This document shows, one piece after another, positions 43,050-51,998 of a stretch of DNA of 64,000 nt; the stretch's first letter is position 1, and each line of letters starts with the position of its first letter. The DNA is from Deltaproteobacteria bacterium (lineage in GTDB: Bacteria > Myxococcota_A > UBA9042 > DTJE01): contig JAKPOP010000023.1 in assembly GCA_029547805.1 (NCBI GenBank), positions 1 through 64,000 of the forward strand, given 5' to 3'. The position numbers and the translations under genes are program-made. The notes under the pieces were generated by a model. It worked only from the letters and a program-made list of their open reading frames with translations. It ran no database searches and had not been told where the DNA came from.

Positions 43050-44603
43050 ATGGGCGACCTGGTGCTGGCCATCGACGTGGGGACCCAGAGCAGCCGGGCC
43101 CTGGCCTTCGACGCCCGGGGAGACCTCGTGGACAAGGCCCGGGTGCCCTACCAGCCTCCCTATCTCTCTCCACGCCCGGGATGGGCCGAACGGGACCCGG
43201 AGGCCTTCTGGGAGGACCTGGGGACGGCCTGCCGGACCCTCTTCGCCCAGGGCCGGGTCACGCCGGATCGGGTGGCCGCCGTGTGCCTGACCTTCCAGCG
43301 GAACACGGTGATCCACCTGGGTGACGACGATCGGCCCTTGCGACCGGCCATCGTCTGGCTCGACCAGCGACGATGCTCTCGCCCCCCTGCCCTGCCCCTC
43401 CACTGGCGGCTGGCCTTCCGGATGGCCGGCGCCACGACGACCGTCCAGGCCTTCCAGGCCGAGTCGGAGGCCAACTGGGTCGCGGAGCACGAGCCGGAGG
43501 TCCACCGGCGCACCCGGCGCCTGGTGTTCCTGTCGGGCTACCTGACCCTCCGGATGACGGGAGAGTTCGCCGACTCTCTGGCCTGCCAGGTTGGCTACCT
43601 CCCCTTCGACTTCAAGAGGCAGGCCTGGGCCGATGCCCTGGACTGGAAATGGGCGGCCCTGGCCATCCGCCGGGACCAGTTGCCGTCCCTGGTCCCCCCG
43701 GGCCGGCCCCTGGGGAGCGTCACGGCATCGGCGTCGGCCCACACGGGCATTCCGGCAGGGATTCCCGTGATCTCGGGAGGATCGGACAAGGCGTGCGAGG
43801 TGCTGGGGTGCGGCTGTCTGGCCCCGCACCAGGGCTGCATCGGCTATGGGACGACCGCCACGCTGAACATCGACTCGCCACGCTACGTGGAGCCGGTCCG
43901 GCTGGTCCCGCCCTACCCGAGCGCCCAGCCGGGGCACTACAACCTGGAATACCAGATATTCCGGGGGTTCTGGATGGTGACCTGGTTCAAGGAGCAGTTC
44001 GCCCAGATCGAGGGACAGCGCGCCGCGGAGCGGGGCATCGCCGCCGAGGCGCTGCTGGAGGAGGAGGCCCGGGAGGTCCCCGCCGGCTCCCTGGGCCTGG
44101 TCCTGCAGCCGTTCTGGACGCCGGGCGTGCGCCATCCGGGACCCGAGGGCAAGGGGGCGATCATCGGCTTCGGCGCCGCCCACCGGAAGCCCCACATGTA
44201 CCGGGCGTTGCTGGAGGGCCTGGCCTACGAACTGCGAAGCGGCCGGGAACGCATCGAGGCCCGCACCGGCGTGCCGATCACGGAGGTGACCGTCTGCGGC
44301 GGGGGGTCCCGGAGCGACCTGGCCCTGCAGATCGTGGCGGACGTCTTCCGCCTGCCAGCCCGGAGGCCCGCCCACGACGAGGCCTCGGGCCTGGGCGCGG
44401 CGGTGCTGGGTGCCTGGGGCGTCGGCCTGCACCCCGACCTGGCGGCGGCGGTGGCGGCAATGACCCGGCCCGGCGCCCGGTTCGAGCCCGTCCCGGATCA
44501 CGCGGCCCGGTACGACGACCTCTACCGGGAGGTCTATGCCCCGCTCTACGGACGGCTCCGCCCGCTCTACCGGGCCATCCGGCGCATCACGGGCTACCCT
44601 TGA
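43050..44603 (+). CDS. FGGY-family carbohydrate kinase
   Basis: 517 residues. Actin-like ATPase fold with phosphate-1 loop IDVGTQSSRALAFD, the substrate-region PGWAERDPEAFWED, phosphate-2 GYGTTATLNID and the C-terminal FGGY signature area VTVCGGGSRSDLALQIVADV. Phosphorylates a sugar or polyol with ATP; the exact sugar cannot be assigned. The insert after WLDQRR and a phenylalanine-rich GFWMVTWFKEQF segment set it apart from glycerol and xylulose kinases. GGAGGAGCGGGG lies before the ATG. The 3' end overlaps the convergent PEBP gene by 17 bases. Confidence 0.88.
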   Translation: MGDLVLAIDVGTQSSRALAFDARGDLVDKARVPYQPPYLSPRPGWAERDPEAFWEDLGTACRTLFAQGRVTPDRVAAVCLTFQRNTVIHLGDDDRPLRPAIVWLDQRRCSRPPALPLHWRLAFRMAGATTTVQAFQAESEANWVAEHEPEVHRRTRRLVFLSGYLTLRMTGEFADSLACQVGYLPFDFKRQAWADALDWKWAALAIRRDQLPSLVPPGRPLGSVTASASAHTGIPAGIPVISGGSDKACEVLGCGCLAPHQGCIGYGTTATLNIDSPRYVEPVRLVPPYPSAQPGHYNLEYQIFRGFWMVTWFKEQFAQIEGQRAAERGIAAEALLEEEAREVPAGSLGLVLQPFWTPGVRHPGPEGKGAIIGFGAAHRKPHMYRALLEGLAYELRSGRERIEARTGVPITEVTVCGGGSRSDLALQIVADVFRLPARRPAHDEASGLGAAVLGAWGVGLHPDLAAAVAAMTRPGARFEPVPDHAARYDDLYREVYAPLYGRLRPLYRAIRRITGYP

Positions 44604-45159
44604 CCTGCTTCTGGTAGGTCCCGATCAGCACGGCCTCGGCAATCACGGCCCCCCGCATCGCCTCCTCCACCTGGGCCCGAGTGGGGTTCCGGAGGTCCGG
44701 CAGCACGCGATCCAACGCGAAGAGGCGGAAGTGGTACCGGTGCCGTCCGATCGGCGGGCAAGGACCGCCCCAGCCGACCCGGTTCCAGTCGTTGACCCCC
44801 TGGGCCGTGCCCGGTGGCAGGTCCGATGCGGATCGGACCGCCTCGGGAAGGCCCGTGGCATCGGGCGGCAGGTTGTACAGCACCCAGTGGACCCAGGTCC
44901 GGGTCGGCGCCGCCGGGTCCGGGGCATCGGGGTCATCGACGATCAGCACCAGGGACCTGGCCCGGGACGGGACCCCGGTCCAGGCCAGGGCCGGCGAGAC
45001 GTCCTCGCCCTCGCAGGTGTAGCGGGCGGGGATGGGGCCGTTGGCCTCGAAGGACGGCGAGGTCACTCGCATCGTCGATACCGGCCCCGCCTCGCCGCTA
45101 CCGGAAGCGCAGGCCAGCCCGATCAGGGCCGGCCCCAGGACCCACCGATGGCATCCCAT
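44587..45159 (-). CDS. PEBP-family lipoprotein (YbhB/YbcL-like)
   Basis: 190 residues. Signal peptide with lipobox ALIGLAC. The phosphatidylethanolamine-binding-protein fold shows IPARYTCEGEDVSPALAW, LIVDDPDAPD, WVHWVLYNLP, and GRHRYHFRLFALD, covering the anion-binding pocket. Bacterial members are often exported and of unclear function; some resemble kinase inhibitors. ATG at 45159 after GGGAGG. Confidence 0.88.
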   Translation of the reverse strand: MGCHRWVLGPALIGLACASGSGEAGPVSTMRVTSPSFEANGPIPARYTCEGEDVSPALAWTGVPSRARSLVLIVDDPDAPDPAAPTRTWVHWVLYNLPPDATGLPEAVRSASDLPPGTAQGVNDWNRVGWGGPCPPIGRHRYHFRLFALDRVLPDLRNPTRAQVEEAMRGAVIAEAVLIGTYQKQVKGSP

Positions 45160-45201
45160 CAACGACCTCCCGGACTGTCGATCCGTGTTCCCCGTACCCC
45201 G

Positions 45202-45360
45202 TCAGCGCCTCAGGAAGCCCTTGCCGCAGCCGGGGCAGCGCTTGCCCTCGTGCCCGTGGGAACTGCACCACCAGCGGCGGCAATGGTCGCACTGGAAGAA
45301 GATCTTGCCGCTCCGGTCGGTGTTCTTGCAGCCGCTCGCCTCGCACTGGATCGTGGCCAT
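45202..45360 (-). CDS. 52-residue zinc-binding protein
   Basis: Eight potential zinc ligands in 52 residues: CEASGC, CDHCRRWWC, HGHEGKRC and CPGC pattern (MATIQCEASGC opens the protein), ending GKGFLRR. The CxxC...CxxH/CxxC arrangement resembles AN1-type or treble-clef zinc fingers. The ATG at 45360 has AGGAGGG upstream and a convincing promoter. Basic C-terminus suggests nucleic-acid or protein binding. Role unknown. Confidence 0.7.
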   Translation of the reverse strand: MATIQCEASGCKNTDRSGKIFFQCDHCRRWWCSSHGHEGKRCPGCGKGFLRR

Positions 45361-45391
45361 GGGCCCTCCTGTGGTGATGAAGAACGAGGTC

Positions 45392-45420
45392 ATTTTCTTC
45401 CAGGGTCTTCTCCGTGTCAA
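45392..45420 (-). promoter_or_regulatory. Candidate sigma-70 promoter of the small zinc protein
   Basis: On the minus strand TTGACA (45415-45420), 17-bp spacer, GAAAAT (45392-45397). Transcription would start near 45385, giving a leader of about 25 nt that contains AGGAGGG. One of the closest matches to consensus in the window. Confidence 0.6.
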
Positions 45421-45672
45421 GGGGTCCCGGCGGACCGAAACCGGCCCCGTCGATGGACCTCCCGGCCCGAGGTGTCGCCGCGCCTTCTGCCCTCGGGCCC
45501 ATCGGACAGGAGGAGTGTTCGTGGGATGGAAGGTATGATGTCGTTGTCCCGGGGGTCGCGGTGCCACGGGACCTGGCGTCGCAGGTCGGGAGCACGGTGC
45601 GGTCCTGCAGGGCTCCGGGCAGCAGACTGTGGGGTGGAGGCCGGGATGGATCGAGGGGCGAGGAGACCGACC

Positions 45673-47559
45673 TTGAAAGGACGGGCGTGGCTGGTGCTCC
45701 CGGCCTGCCTCTGGGGCGCGTGCGCCGGAAACTCGTCGGACCCGGGGCAGGATCCCGGCACCGAGACCGATCTGTCGGTCCGGATCCCCGAAGACCTGAC
45801 TCCAGGGGATGGCCCGGAGCCCGGCGTTGGGGATGCCCGGGACCCTGGGGCCGCGCCAGACCAGGGGATCGACGACGGCCCACGGGCCGACCCTGGTGAT
45901 GCCGGCGGGGACCTGGCCGTACCGGCCGATCCGGGCGAACCCGACCTGGGGTCCTGGGACCCGGGCCTGGGATTGGACCCCGGATCACCCGACCTGGACG
46001 GGCCGGACCTTGGCCCCTGGGACCCCGGCCTCTTCGACCCGGGTCGTCCCGACCCCGGCGGGAGCGACCCGGGACTCACGGACCCCGGCGAGAACGACCC
46101 GGGGCCGACCGATCCCGGACCTCTGGACCCCGGCGCCATTGACCCCGGAATCACCGACCCCGGGCCGCTGGATCCCGGCATCCTGGACCCGGGGACTCCC
46201 GACCTCGGTGCCTCGGATGCTGGCGCTTGTCCCCAGGTTCCGGAACCCGATCCCGTGGCCGCCGAGCCCCTGGCCCCCATGGACCCCGCCGGCCGGGTCG
46301 AGACGGTCAGGTCCTCGGGCTTCACCGACGAGTTCCTCTACGACGGCACCGGCCTGCTGAAGATCGGCACCCGGCGCGAGTGGGGCGCCAGCATCGTGTT
46401 CTTCGGCATGACCTCCGGGGGCCCCGGCATGAACGCCACGAACGTCATCGACGCCAACGACACCGGTCGCGAGGTGCAGATCGCCCTGTACGACCCGGAC
46501 CGCCAGATGCAGGGGTGCGCGGCGGCCGCAGCCTGCCGCACCGCGCCCGAGACGGCATGCCCCACCTCGATCACCTACCTGGGATGGAACCCGGTGCAGG
46601 GTGGCAACGAGTGCAACCGGGGCAGCCCGGCGACCACCACCCAGGCTCCGGGCGTGCTGGAGGCGGTCGTCCAGCCCCTGTTCTGGAACCCCGACTGGCA
46701 GTCGGCCACCTGCGTCAACACGGGCTGCCAGGACCCGACTCTCCGGACCCTCGTGTCCGACGTGCGCTACACCCAGCGCCTGCGATTCGTCCGCACCCAC
46801 ATCGTCGAGATGCAGATGGCCGTCGAGAACCTCTCGGACGTGGAACACGCCCCGACGGTCCAGGAGTTCCCGACGCTCTACGCCTCCTGGGGCCAGGGCG
46901 GCCCGGACCTCGACGTGATCCTGGACTCCACCGGGACCCAGGTGGCCGTGGACATCCCGGCCAACGACGGCTTCTTCTATCGGGACTTCGACAGCCCCGG
47001 CGGCTTCGTGTCGCTCCAGGGACCCACGCAGGAATACGGCGTCGGGCTCTACTACGAGAACCGGCTCACGCAGTTCCAGGCCTGGCAGAAGCAGGGGGTC
47101 TTCAACAACGTGCGGGCGCGCTTCCGGTTCGGGCTGCCGGCCCGGGGGGTCGTGATGGCACGGGCCTACCTGATCCTGGGGTCCTTCTCCACGGTGGCAT
47201 CGGAGGCGGCCTGGCTGGACAGGCACCTGGCGCCGTTCGGGGTCATCGACGAGCCGATCGCCGACGCGCCGGTCCGGGGTGCCACGCTGGTTCGGGGGTG
47301 GGCCCTGGACAATCGGGGGGTCGTGGGGGTCGAGGCGCTGATCGACGGCACCGTCCGGGGGACGCTGACCTACGGCACCTCGCGCCCGGACGTGTGTCGC
47401 GTCTGGCCCGGCTACCCCCAGTGCGACGCAGTGGGGTGGCAAGGGACCCTGGACCTGTCCGGGGTCACGCCGTGCGCCCACCTGCTGGAGGTCCGTGCCC
47501 GGGACGCCGACGGGAACGCCCGGGTGATCGGGCGCCGTCGCATCCAGGTCGTTCCCTGA
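45673..47559 (+). CDS. Surface lipoprotein with DPG pentapeptide-like repeats
   Basis: 628 residues from the TTG at 45673, which follows GAGGAG and opens a clean lipoprotein signal (MKGRAWLVLPACLWGACAG). An ATG at 45646 after GGAGG is nearly as good and would add nine residues. Mature residues ~20-185 are a low-complexity Asp/Pro/Gly spacer with a DPGxx period (DPGPTDPGPLDPGAIDPG). The rest is a beta-rich domain of ~320 residues with paired cysteines and no recognised family, then a C-terminal Ig-like unit (GATLVRGWALDNRGVVGVEA). Probably displayed on the outer membrane with the spacer as a stalk. Confidence 0.72.
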   Translation: MKGRAWLVLPACLWGACAGNSSDPGQDPGTETDLSVRIPEDLTPGDGPEPGVGDARDPGAAPDQGIDDGPRADPGDAGGDLAVPADPGEPDLGSWDPGLGLDPGSPDLDGPDLGPWDPGLFDPGRPDPGGSDPGLTDPGENDPGPTDPGPLDPGAIDPGITDPGPLDPGILDPGTPDLGASDAGACPQVPEPDPVAAEPLAPMDPAGRVETVRSSGFTDEFLYDGTGLLKIGTRREWGASIVFFGMTSGGPGMNATNVIDANDTGREVQIALYDPDRQMQGCAAAAACRTAPETACPTSITYLGWNPVQGGNECNRGSPATTTQAPGVLEAVVQPLFWNPDWQSATCVNTGCQDPTLRTLVSDVRYTQRLRFVRTHIVEMQMAVENLSDVEHAPTVQEFPTLYASWGQGGPDLDVILDSTGTQVAVDIPANDGFFYRDFDSPGGFVSLQGPTQEYGVGLYYENRLTQFQAWQKQGVFNNVRARFRFGLPARGVVMARAYLILGSFSTVASEAAWLDRHLAPFGVIDEPIADAPVRGATLVRGWALDNRGVVGVEALIDGTVRGTLTYGTSRPDVCRVWPGYPQCDAVGWQGTLDLSGVTPCAHLLEVRARDADGNARVIGRRRIQVVP

Positions 47560-47567
47560 CCCGGATT

Positions 47568-48110
47568 TCAGTCCTGGGGAGACCCCGACGGCGACAGCCG
47601 GCGGACCACCCGTACCTCGAAGCGGCGACGCCAGGACAGACGGCGGCCCAGGGCCCGGTCCAGCAGCGCCACGCCCCCCAGGCCGATCCCGGCGCCCAGC
47701 ACCGCGGCGCCGGCGGCCCATAGGTCCCGGGCCGGCGAGGTCAGCCCCGACAGCCAGGCCCAGGCCGCGGCCCCGAGGCCCGCCATCCCCACGAGCGGAA
47801 TGCCATAGGCCAGGCCCGCCGCCAGCGCCGCCGAGGGGCGCCGGGTTCCCACCAGGACCCGATCCCCGACCGAGACCCGGACGTCGGCCTCCAGGATCAT
47901 CGCCCGGACGTCCTGTTCCCCGGGCACGCAGACATGCCTCGCGTGGCAGCCGGCACAGGCCGAGGCCCGCTGCACGATGACCTCGACCCGCCCGTCGGGA
48001 AGCACCCGGGCGACCTGCGCCTCGACCCCGTCGCCGCAGTCCCCCGGCGGGATCGCGACCGGGGCCCTGTCCTGGGAGGAACCGTCCTGGACCGGCGGAA
48101 GGGCCGTCAC
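47568..48110 (-). CDS. rseC: RseC/RsxC-type SoxR-reducing-system-like membrane protein
   Basis: 180 residues. GTG start at 48110 overlapping the rnfB stop by 4 bases (GTGA). A cysteine cluster ACAGCHARHVCVPG precedes two membrane helices, the RseC (PF04246) layout. RseC is associated with Rsx/Rnf complexes in Proteobacteria, where it takes part in reducing SoxR. Last gene of the rnf operon; the highly basic C-terminus is cytoplasmic by prediction. Confidence 0.82.
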   Translation of the reverse strand: MTALPPVQDGSSQDRAPVAIPPGDCGDGVEAQVARVLPDGRVEVIVQRASACAGCHARHVCVPGEQDVRAMILEADVRVSVGDRVLVGTRRPSAALAAGLAYGIPLVGMAGLGAAAWAWLSGLTSPARDLWAAGAAVLGAGIGLGGVALLDRALGRRLSWRRRFEVRVVRRLSPSGSPQD

Positions 48111-49027
48111 GAGGCATCCCCGGCTGGCGCAGGCGACGCCGCCGCCTTCCGAGCGGCCTCCTCGGCCTTTCGCTCCGCCTGCCGGGCCAGGGCCTGTTCC
48201 CGGACCGCCGGGTCCGGGGTCACGCGGGCCGCCATCGTGCCGGGCTTGCAGGCATCGATGCACAACCCACAGGACACGCAGCGGGAGTGGTCGAAGACCG
48301 GCAGGTTGCCCTTCATGGCCAGGGCCTCGTAGGGGCAGACCTTCACGCACTGGCGGCACGAGATGCACCCTGCCGAGCAGACCTTCCGGACCTCCCGGGC
48401 CGCAAGGCGCGTGTGGCAGGCCACCGTGACCCGGGCGGTGCAGGGCTCCAGCACCATCACGCCCTTGGGACACGCCTTCACGCACTGGCCGCAGGCCGTG
48501 CACCGCTCCCGGTCCACGATGGGCAGGCCGTCGGGTCCCATGTGGATCGCGTCGAAGAGGCACGCCTCCACGCAGTCCCCGAGCCCCTCGCAGGCGTCGG
48601 GGCAGCCCTTGCTGCCGCCCTCGGTGAGCAGCGTCACGGCCTTGCAGTTCCGCACGCCTGCGTAGTGGAACCGGGTCGGGCAGGCCTGGTGGCCGCCGCC
48701 GCAGCGGACCACCGCGACCATCCGGACCTTTTCCTCGATGGCGATCCCCAGGATCGCCCCGATGCGCCGCACCGCCCCGGCCCCGCCAGGGGCACAGAGG
48801 TCCGGCGCCGCCTTCCCGGCGACCACCGCCGCCGCGTAGCCCGAGCACCCCGGGTAGCCGCAGCCGCCGCAGTTCGCCCCCGGGAGGGCCTCGGTCACCT
48901 GCCCGATCCGGGGGTCCTCGTCCACCCGGAAGGCCCGGGACGCCGCCGCGAGGACCGATGCGGCCACGGCCCCCACCGCCCCCAGCGTCCCGCCTGCCAC
49001 CAGGATGCCCTGGACGTCCATCTCCAT
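48107..49027 (-). CDS. rnfB: Rnf complex subunit B (multi-Fe-S ferredoxin-like protein)
   Basis: 306 residues. N-terminal membrane anchor, a 4Fe-4S motif CGGCGYPGC with Cys78 (Cys53, Cys56, Cys61, Cys78), then a further cysteine-rich block and three ferredoxin-like motifs, CTACGQCVKACPKG, CISCRQCVKVCPYE, CVSCGLCIDACKPG. The number of clusters exceeds the E. coli protein and resembles the form of Acetobacterium-type RnfB, which accepts electrons from reduced ferredoxin. GGGAGG before the ATG. Confidence 0.94.
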   Translation of the reverse strand: MEMDVQGILVAGGTLGAVGAVAASVLAAASRAFRVDEDPRIGQVTEALPGANCGGCGYPGCSGYAAAVVAGKAAPDLCAPGGAGAVRRIGAILGIAIEEKVRMVAVVRCGGGHQACPTRFHYAGVRNCKAVTLLTEGGSKGCPDACEGLGDCVEACLFDAIHMGPDGLPIVDRERCTACGQCVKACPKGVMVLEPCTARVTVACHTRLAAREVRKVCSAGCISCRQCVKVCPYEALAMKGNLPVFDHSRCVSCGLCIDACKPGTMAARVTPDPAVREQALARQAERKAEEAARKAAASPAPAGDAS

Positions 49028-49101
49028 CGCCTCCCGGTCCCCTTCCCGGCATCATCCCGGAAGCGGGACCTCGATTCCCCTCGTTGCCTCCGCCGACCGC
49101 A

Positions 49102-49692
49102 TCACACCTTGACGATCCCCGAAAATCCCAGGAAGGCCAGCGACAGGATCCCGGCGGTCAGCAGCGCGATGGGCATGCCCCGGAAGGCCCGGGGCGTGTC
49201 CCTCAGCAGTGCCAGGCGCTCCCGGATCGCCGCAAAGAGCACCAGCACCATCCCGAACCCGAGGGCCGACCCCAGCGAGAAGACCAGGGCCTCCATGAAG
49301 TCGAACTCCTTCTTGATGGCCAGCAGCGAGGCCCCCAGCACGGCACAGTTGGTCGTGATCAGCGGCAGGTAGATCCCCAGCGCCTGGAACAGGGACGGCG
49401 AGAACTTCCGGATCGCCATCTCGACGAACTGCACCAGGGCGGCGATGACCAGGATGAACAGGATGGTCTGGAGGTACTGGAGGCTCAGGGGGACCAGCAC
49501 CGCGCCGTAGAGCAGGAAGGTGATCACCGAGGCCAGGACCATCACGAAGATCACCGCCGCGGCCATGCCCAGGGCCGAGTCCACCTTCCGGCTGACGCCC
49601 AGGAAGGGGCAGATCCCGAGGAACTGGGCCAGCACGAAGTTGTTCACGAACATGGCCCAGAAGACCAGTTGCAGATAGGCGACCGCGTCCAT
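49102..49692 (-). CDS. rnfA: Rnf complex subunit A
   Basis: 196 residues, six membrane helices. NNFVLAQFLGICPFLGVSRK at the N-terminus is the family signature and carries the conserved half-membrane cysteine. The central motif TTNCAVLGASLLA supplies the second cysteine, together predicted to hold an intramembrane Fe-S cluster with RnfE. Start at 49692 after AGGGGAGGTG. RnfE ends 3 bases upstream. Confidence 0.95.
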   Translation of the reverse strand: MDAVAYLQLVFWAMFVNNFVLAQFLGICPFLGVSRKVDSALGMAAAVIFVMVLASVITFLLYGAVLVPLSLQYLQTILFILVIAALVQFVEMAIRKFSPSLFQALGIYLPLITTNCAVLGASLLAIKKEFDFMEALVFSLGSALGFGMVLVLFAAIRERLALLRDTPRAFRGMPIALLTAGILSLAFLGFSGIVKV

Positions 49693-49694
49693 GA

Positions 49695-50297
49695 TCACCT
49701 CCCCTTCCGGGCCTGCATCGCGGCCATCAGCAGCCCCAGGGTCAAGAATCCCCCCGGCGGCAGGATCATCACGAGGGCGGCGTGGGCCTGGAACCCCCGG
49801 CCGAGGACCGGCATCCCCAGCAATGTGCCGTTGCCCAGCAGTTCCCGGATTCCCCCGAGGACCGTGATCGCCAGCGTGAACCCGACCCCCATGCCGATCC
49901 CGTCGAGGGCCGATTTCCAGACAGAGTTCTTCGACGCGAAGGCCTCGGCCCGGGCCAGGATGATGCAGTTCACGACGATCAAGGGGATGAAGACCCCCAG
50001 GGACCGGTGGAGGTCCGGCAGGAAGCCCTCCATGACCAGGTCCACCATCGTCACGAAGGAGGCGATGACGACGATGAAGGCCGGGATCCGCACCGCCGAC
50101 GGGATGACCCGGCGCAGCATCGAGATCACCACGTTCGAGCAGGTGAGGACGAAGATCACCGCCGCGCCCATGCCCAGGCCGTTGGCCAGCGTCGTGGTCA
50201 CCGCCAGGGACGGGCACATCCCGAGCACCATCACCAGCAACGGGTTCTCGGCCCAGACCCCCTTGCCCAGTTCCTGCAGCGCCGTCCGTTCACTCAT
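49695..50297 (-). CDS. rnfE: Rnf complex subunit E
   Basis: 200 residues, six helices, paralogous to RnfA with inverted topology. ENPLLVMVLGMCPSLAVTTT carries the first conserved cysteine and IPLIVVNCIILARAEAFAS the second. With RnfA it forms the core of the ion-pumping complex. Overlaps the rnfG end by 8 bases, which ties translation of the two. Confidence 0.95.
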   Translation of the reverse strand: MSERTALQELGKGVWAENPLLVMVLGMCPSLAVTTTLANGLGMGAAVIFVLTCSNVVISMLRRVIPSAVRIPAFIVVIASFVTMVDLVMEGFLPDLHRSLGVFIPLIVVNCIILARAEAFASKNSVWKSALDGIGMGVGFTLAITVLGGIRELLGNGTLLGMPVLGRGFQAHAALVMILPPGGFLTLGLLMAAMQARKGR

Positions 50298-50982
50298 GGC
50301 CGCCTCCCGGAACGGGATCCTGCTGGCCCGGGTCCGCCTGGCCCGCCGGGGCGGTCCCCGGGGTCCCTGCCCCTGGCGTTCCCCGTCCCCCGTGCTCCCG
50401 GAACAGCCGCGCCGCCTCGCTGATCGACTCGGCCACCACCCGGGAGGTGATCGTCGCGCCGGTAATGGCGTCCACGGTGCCCCCGTCCTTCTTGACCTTC
50501 AGGGGCTCCCTGGGGACCTCGAACCCCTCGAACTGCCGCGCGAACGGCGGTTCCAGGGCCTTGGTCCCGAGCCCCGGCGTCTCCTTGTGCTCCAGGAACC
50601 GATAGCCCCGGACCCTGACCGTCCCCGCCGGGTCCCCCTCCAGCCCCACCAGCACCTTGACCGGACCGCCGTAGCCCCGAGGGTGGATGACCTGCACGGC
50701 GCCTCCGGTCACCTGCCCGCCCTTCCGGGCCATGAAGACCACCGGCAGGCGATTCGCCTCCGAGTCCGTCGGAGCCGACGGGTCCGCCGCACCCACCACC
50801 ACCCGCTCGTCGGTCGGAACGTTGTCGAACTCCGGCAGCACCGCCTGGAGGGCCTGGAGCGTCCGGGCCTTCCGGGAGGCCGCAATGGGCTCCCGGGTCG
50901 CGTCGTGGACCAGCGCCAGCAGGCCCGCCGATCCCCCGGCGATCAGCGTCAGCACCACCACATAGCGCAATTCCTTCGGCAT
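50290..50982 (-). CDS. rnfG: Rnf complex subunit G (covalent FMN protein)
   Basis: 230 residues. One N-terminal membrane anchor, periplasmic domain with DAITGATITS (residues 171-180). The family motif attaches FMN to its last threonine, here Thr179 by alignment. A Pro/Gly-rich tail of ~35 residues follows the domain. Start overlaps the rnfD stop (TGATG). Confidence 0.92.
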   Translation of the reverse strand: MPKELRYVVVLTLIAGGSAGLLALVHDATREPIAASRKARTLQALQAVLPEFDNVPTDERVVVGAADPSAPTDSEANRLPVVFMARKGGQVTGGAVQVIHPRGYGGPVKVLVGLEGDPAGTVRVRGYRFLEHKETPGLGTKALEPPFARQFEGFEVPREPLKVKKDGGTVDAITGATITSRVVAESISEAARLFREHGGRGTPGAGTPGTAPAGQADPGQQDPVPGGGHE

Positions 50983-51998
50983 CAGGCCGCCTCCTTGGCC
51001 TTCGGCACGCCGCGCCCGAACGGCGTCGGCACCATGCGGTCGATCAGCGGCGTGACCGCGTTCATCAGCAGGATGGCGAAGGACACGCCCTCGGGATATC
51101 CGCCCCACAGGCGGATCACCGCCGTGAGCAGCCCGCAGCCGACCCCGAAGATCAGCCGTCCCCGGAAGGTCATCGGCGAGGTGACCATGTCGGTGGCCAT
51201 GAAGAAGGCCCCGAGCATCAGCCCGCCGCTGACGAGGTGGAACCACGGGGTCCCATGCTGGGGTCCGCCGAAGACCCAGACCGCCCCGGTCACCGCGACG
51301 ACCGTCCCCAGGAAGGTCGCCGGGATCTCCCAGGTGATGACCCGCCGGGCCAGCAGCACCAGGCCTCCCAGCAGCAGGGCCGCCGCCGAGACCTCCCCCA
51401 GGGATCCGCCCACCTGGCCCACGAAGAGGTCCATGCTGCTGGCGGCGATCTCCGACAGCCGCCCCTCCTTCAGCAGTCCCAGGGGCGTCGCGCCGGTCAT
51501 CGTGTCCAGCGTCGCCGCATCCACGAGACCCCGGACCCCCGGTCGCAGCCAGGTCGTCATCTGGGCCGGCCAGGCCACCAGCAGGAAGACCCGAGCCGTC
51601 AGGGCGGGGTTGAACAGGTTGGACCCGAGCCCCCCAAAGACGTGCTTCGCCAGGAAGATCGCCACCACCGACCCGACCAGAATCATCCACCAGGGAGTCG
51701 TGGGGGGCAGGTTCATCGCCAGCAGGAGGCCCGTCACCAGGGCCGACCCGTCCCGGATCGACCCGGGCGTCCTGAGCCATCGCAGGCACGCCCACTCGAC
51801 GGCCAGGCAGCCGGCCACGGCGATGACATGGACCCGGGCCGCCTCCAGGCCGAAGAACCACAGGGACACGGCCACGGCCGGCAGCAGTGCCAGGACCACC
51901 CATCGCATCACCGACGGGATGGAGTCCCGATCCCTCAGATGGGGCGAGGGACCGACAAACAGCCGTCGATCTTCACCGGTGCTGGTTGTTTCGCTCAT
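50982..51998 (-). CDS. rnfD: Rnf complex subunit D (covalent FMN membrane protein)
   Basis: 338 residues, about nine membrane segments. The FMN attachment motif TGAT is in DTMTGATPLG (Thr171), as in NqrB/RnfD. Other hallmarks are NLFNPALTARVFLL and FMATDMVTSP. The start codon at 51998 lies within the 3' end of rnfC, giving a 26-base overlap. Confidence 0.95.
   Translation of the reverse strand: MSETTSTGEDRRLFVGPSPHLRDRDSIPSVMRWVVLALLPAVAVSLWFFGLEAARVHVIAVAGCLAVEWACLRWLRTPGSIRDGSALVTGLLLAMNLPPTTPWWMILVGSVVAIFLAKHVFGGLGSNLFNPALTARVFLLVAWPAQMTTWLRPGVRGLVDAATLDTMTGATPLGLLKEGRLSEIAASSMDLFVGQVGGSLGEVSAAALLLGGLVLLARRVITWEIPATFLGTVVAVTGAVWVFGGPQHGTPWFHLVSGGLMLGAFFMATDMVTSPMTFRGRLIFGVGCGLLTAVIRLWGGYPEGVSFAILLMNAVTPLIDRMVPTPFGRGVPKAKEAA

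Noticed and set aside
45985-48117. Antisense frame over the DPG lipoprotein
   Set aside because: It is the Gly/Pro/Arg-rich shadow of the repeat-bearing gene and no homologue is apparent.
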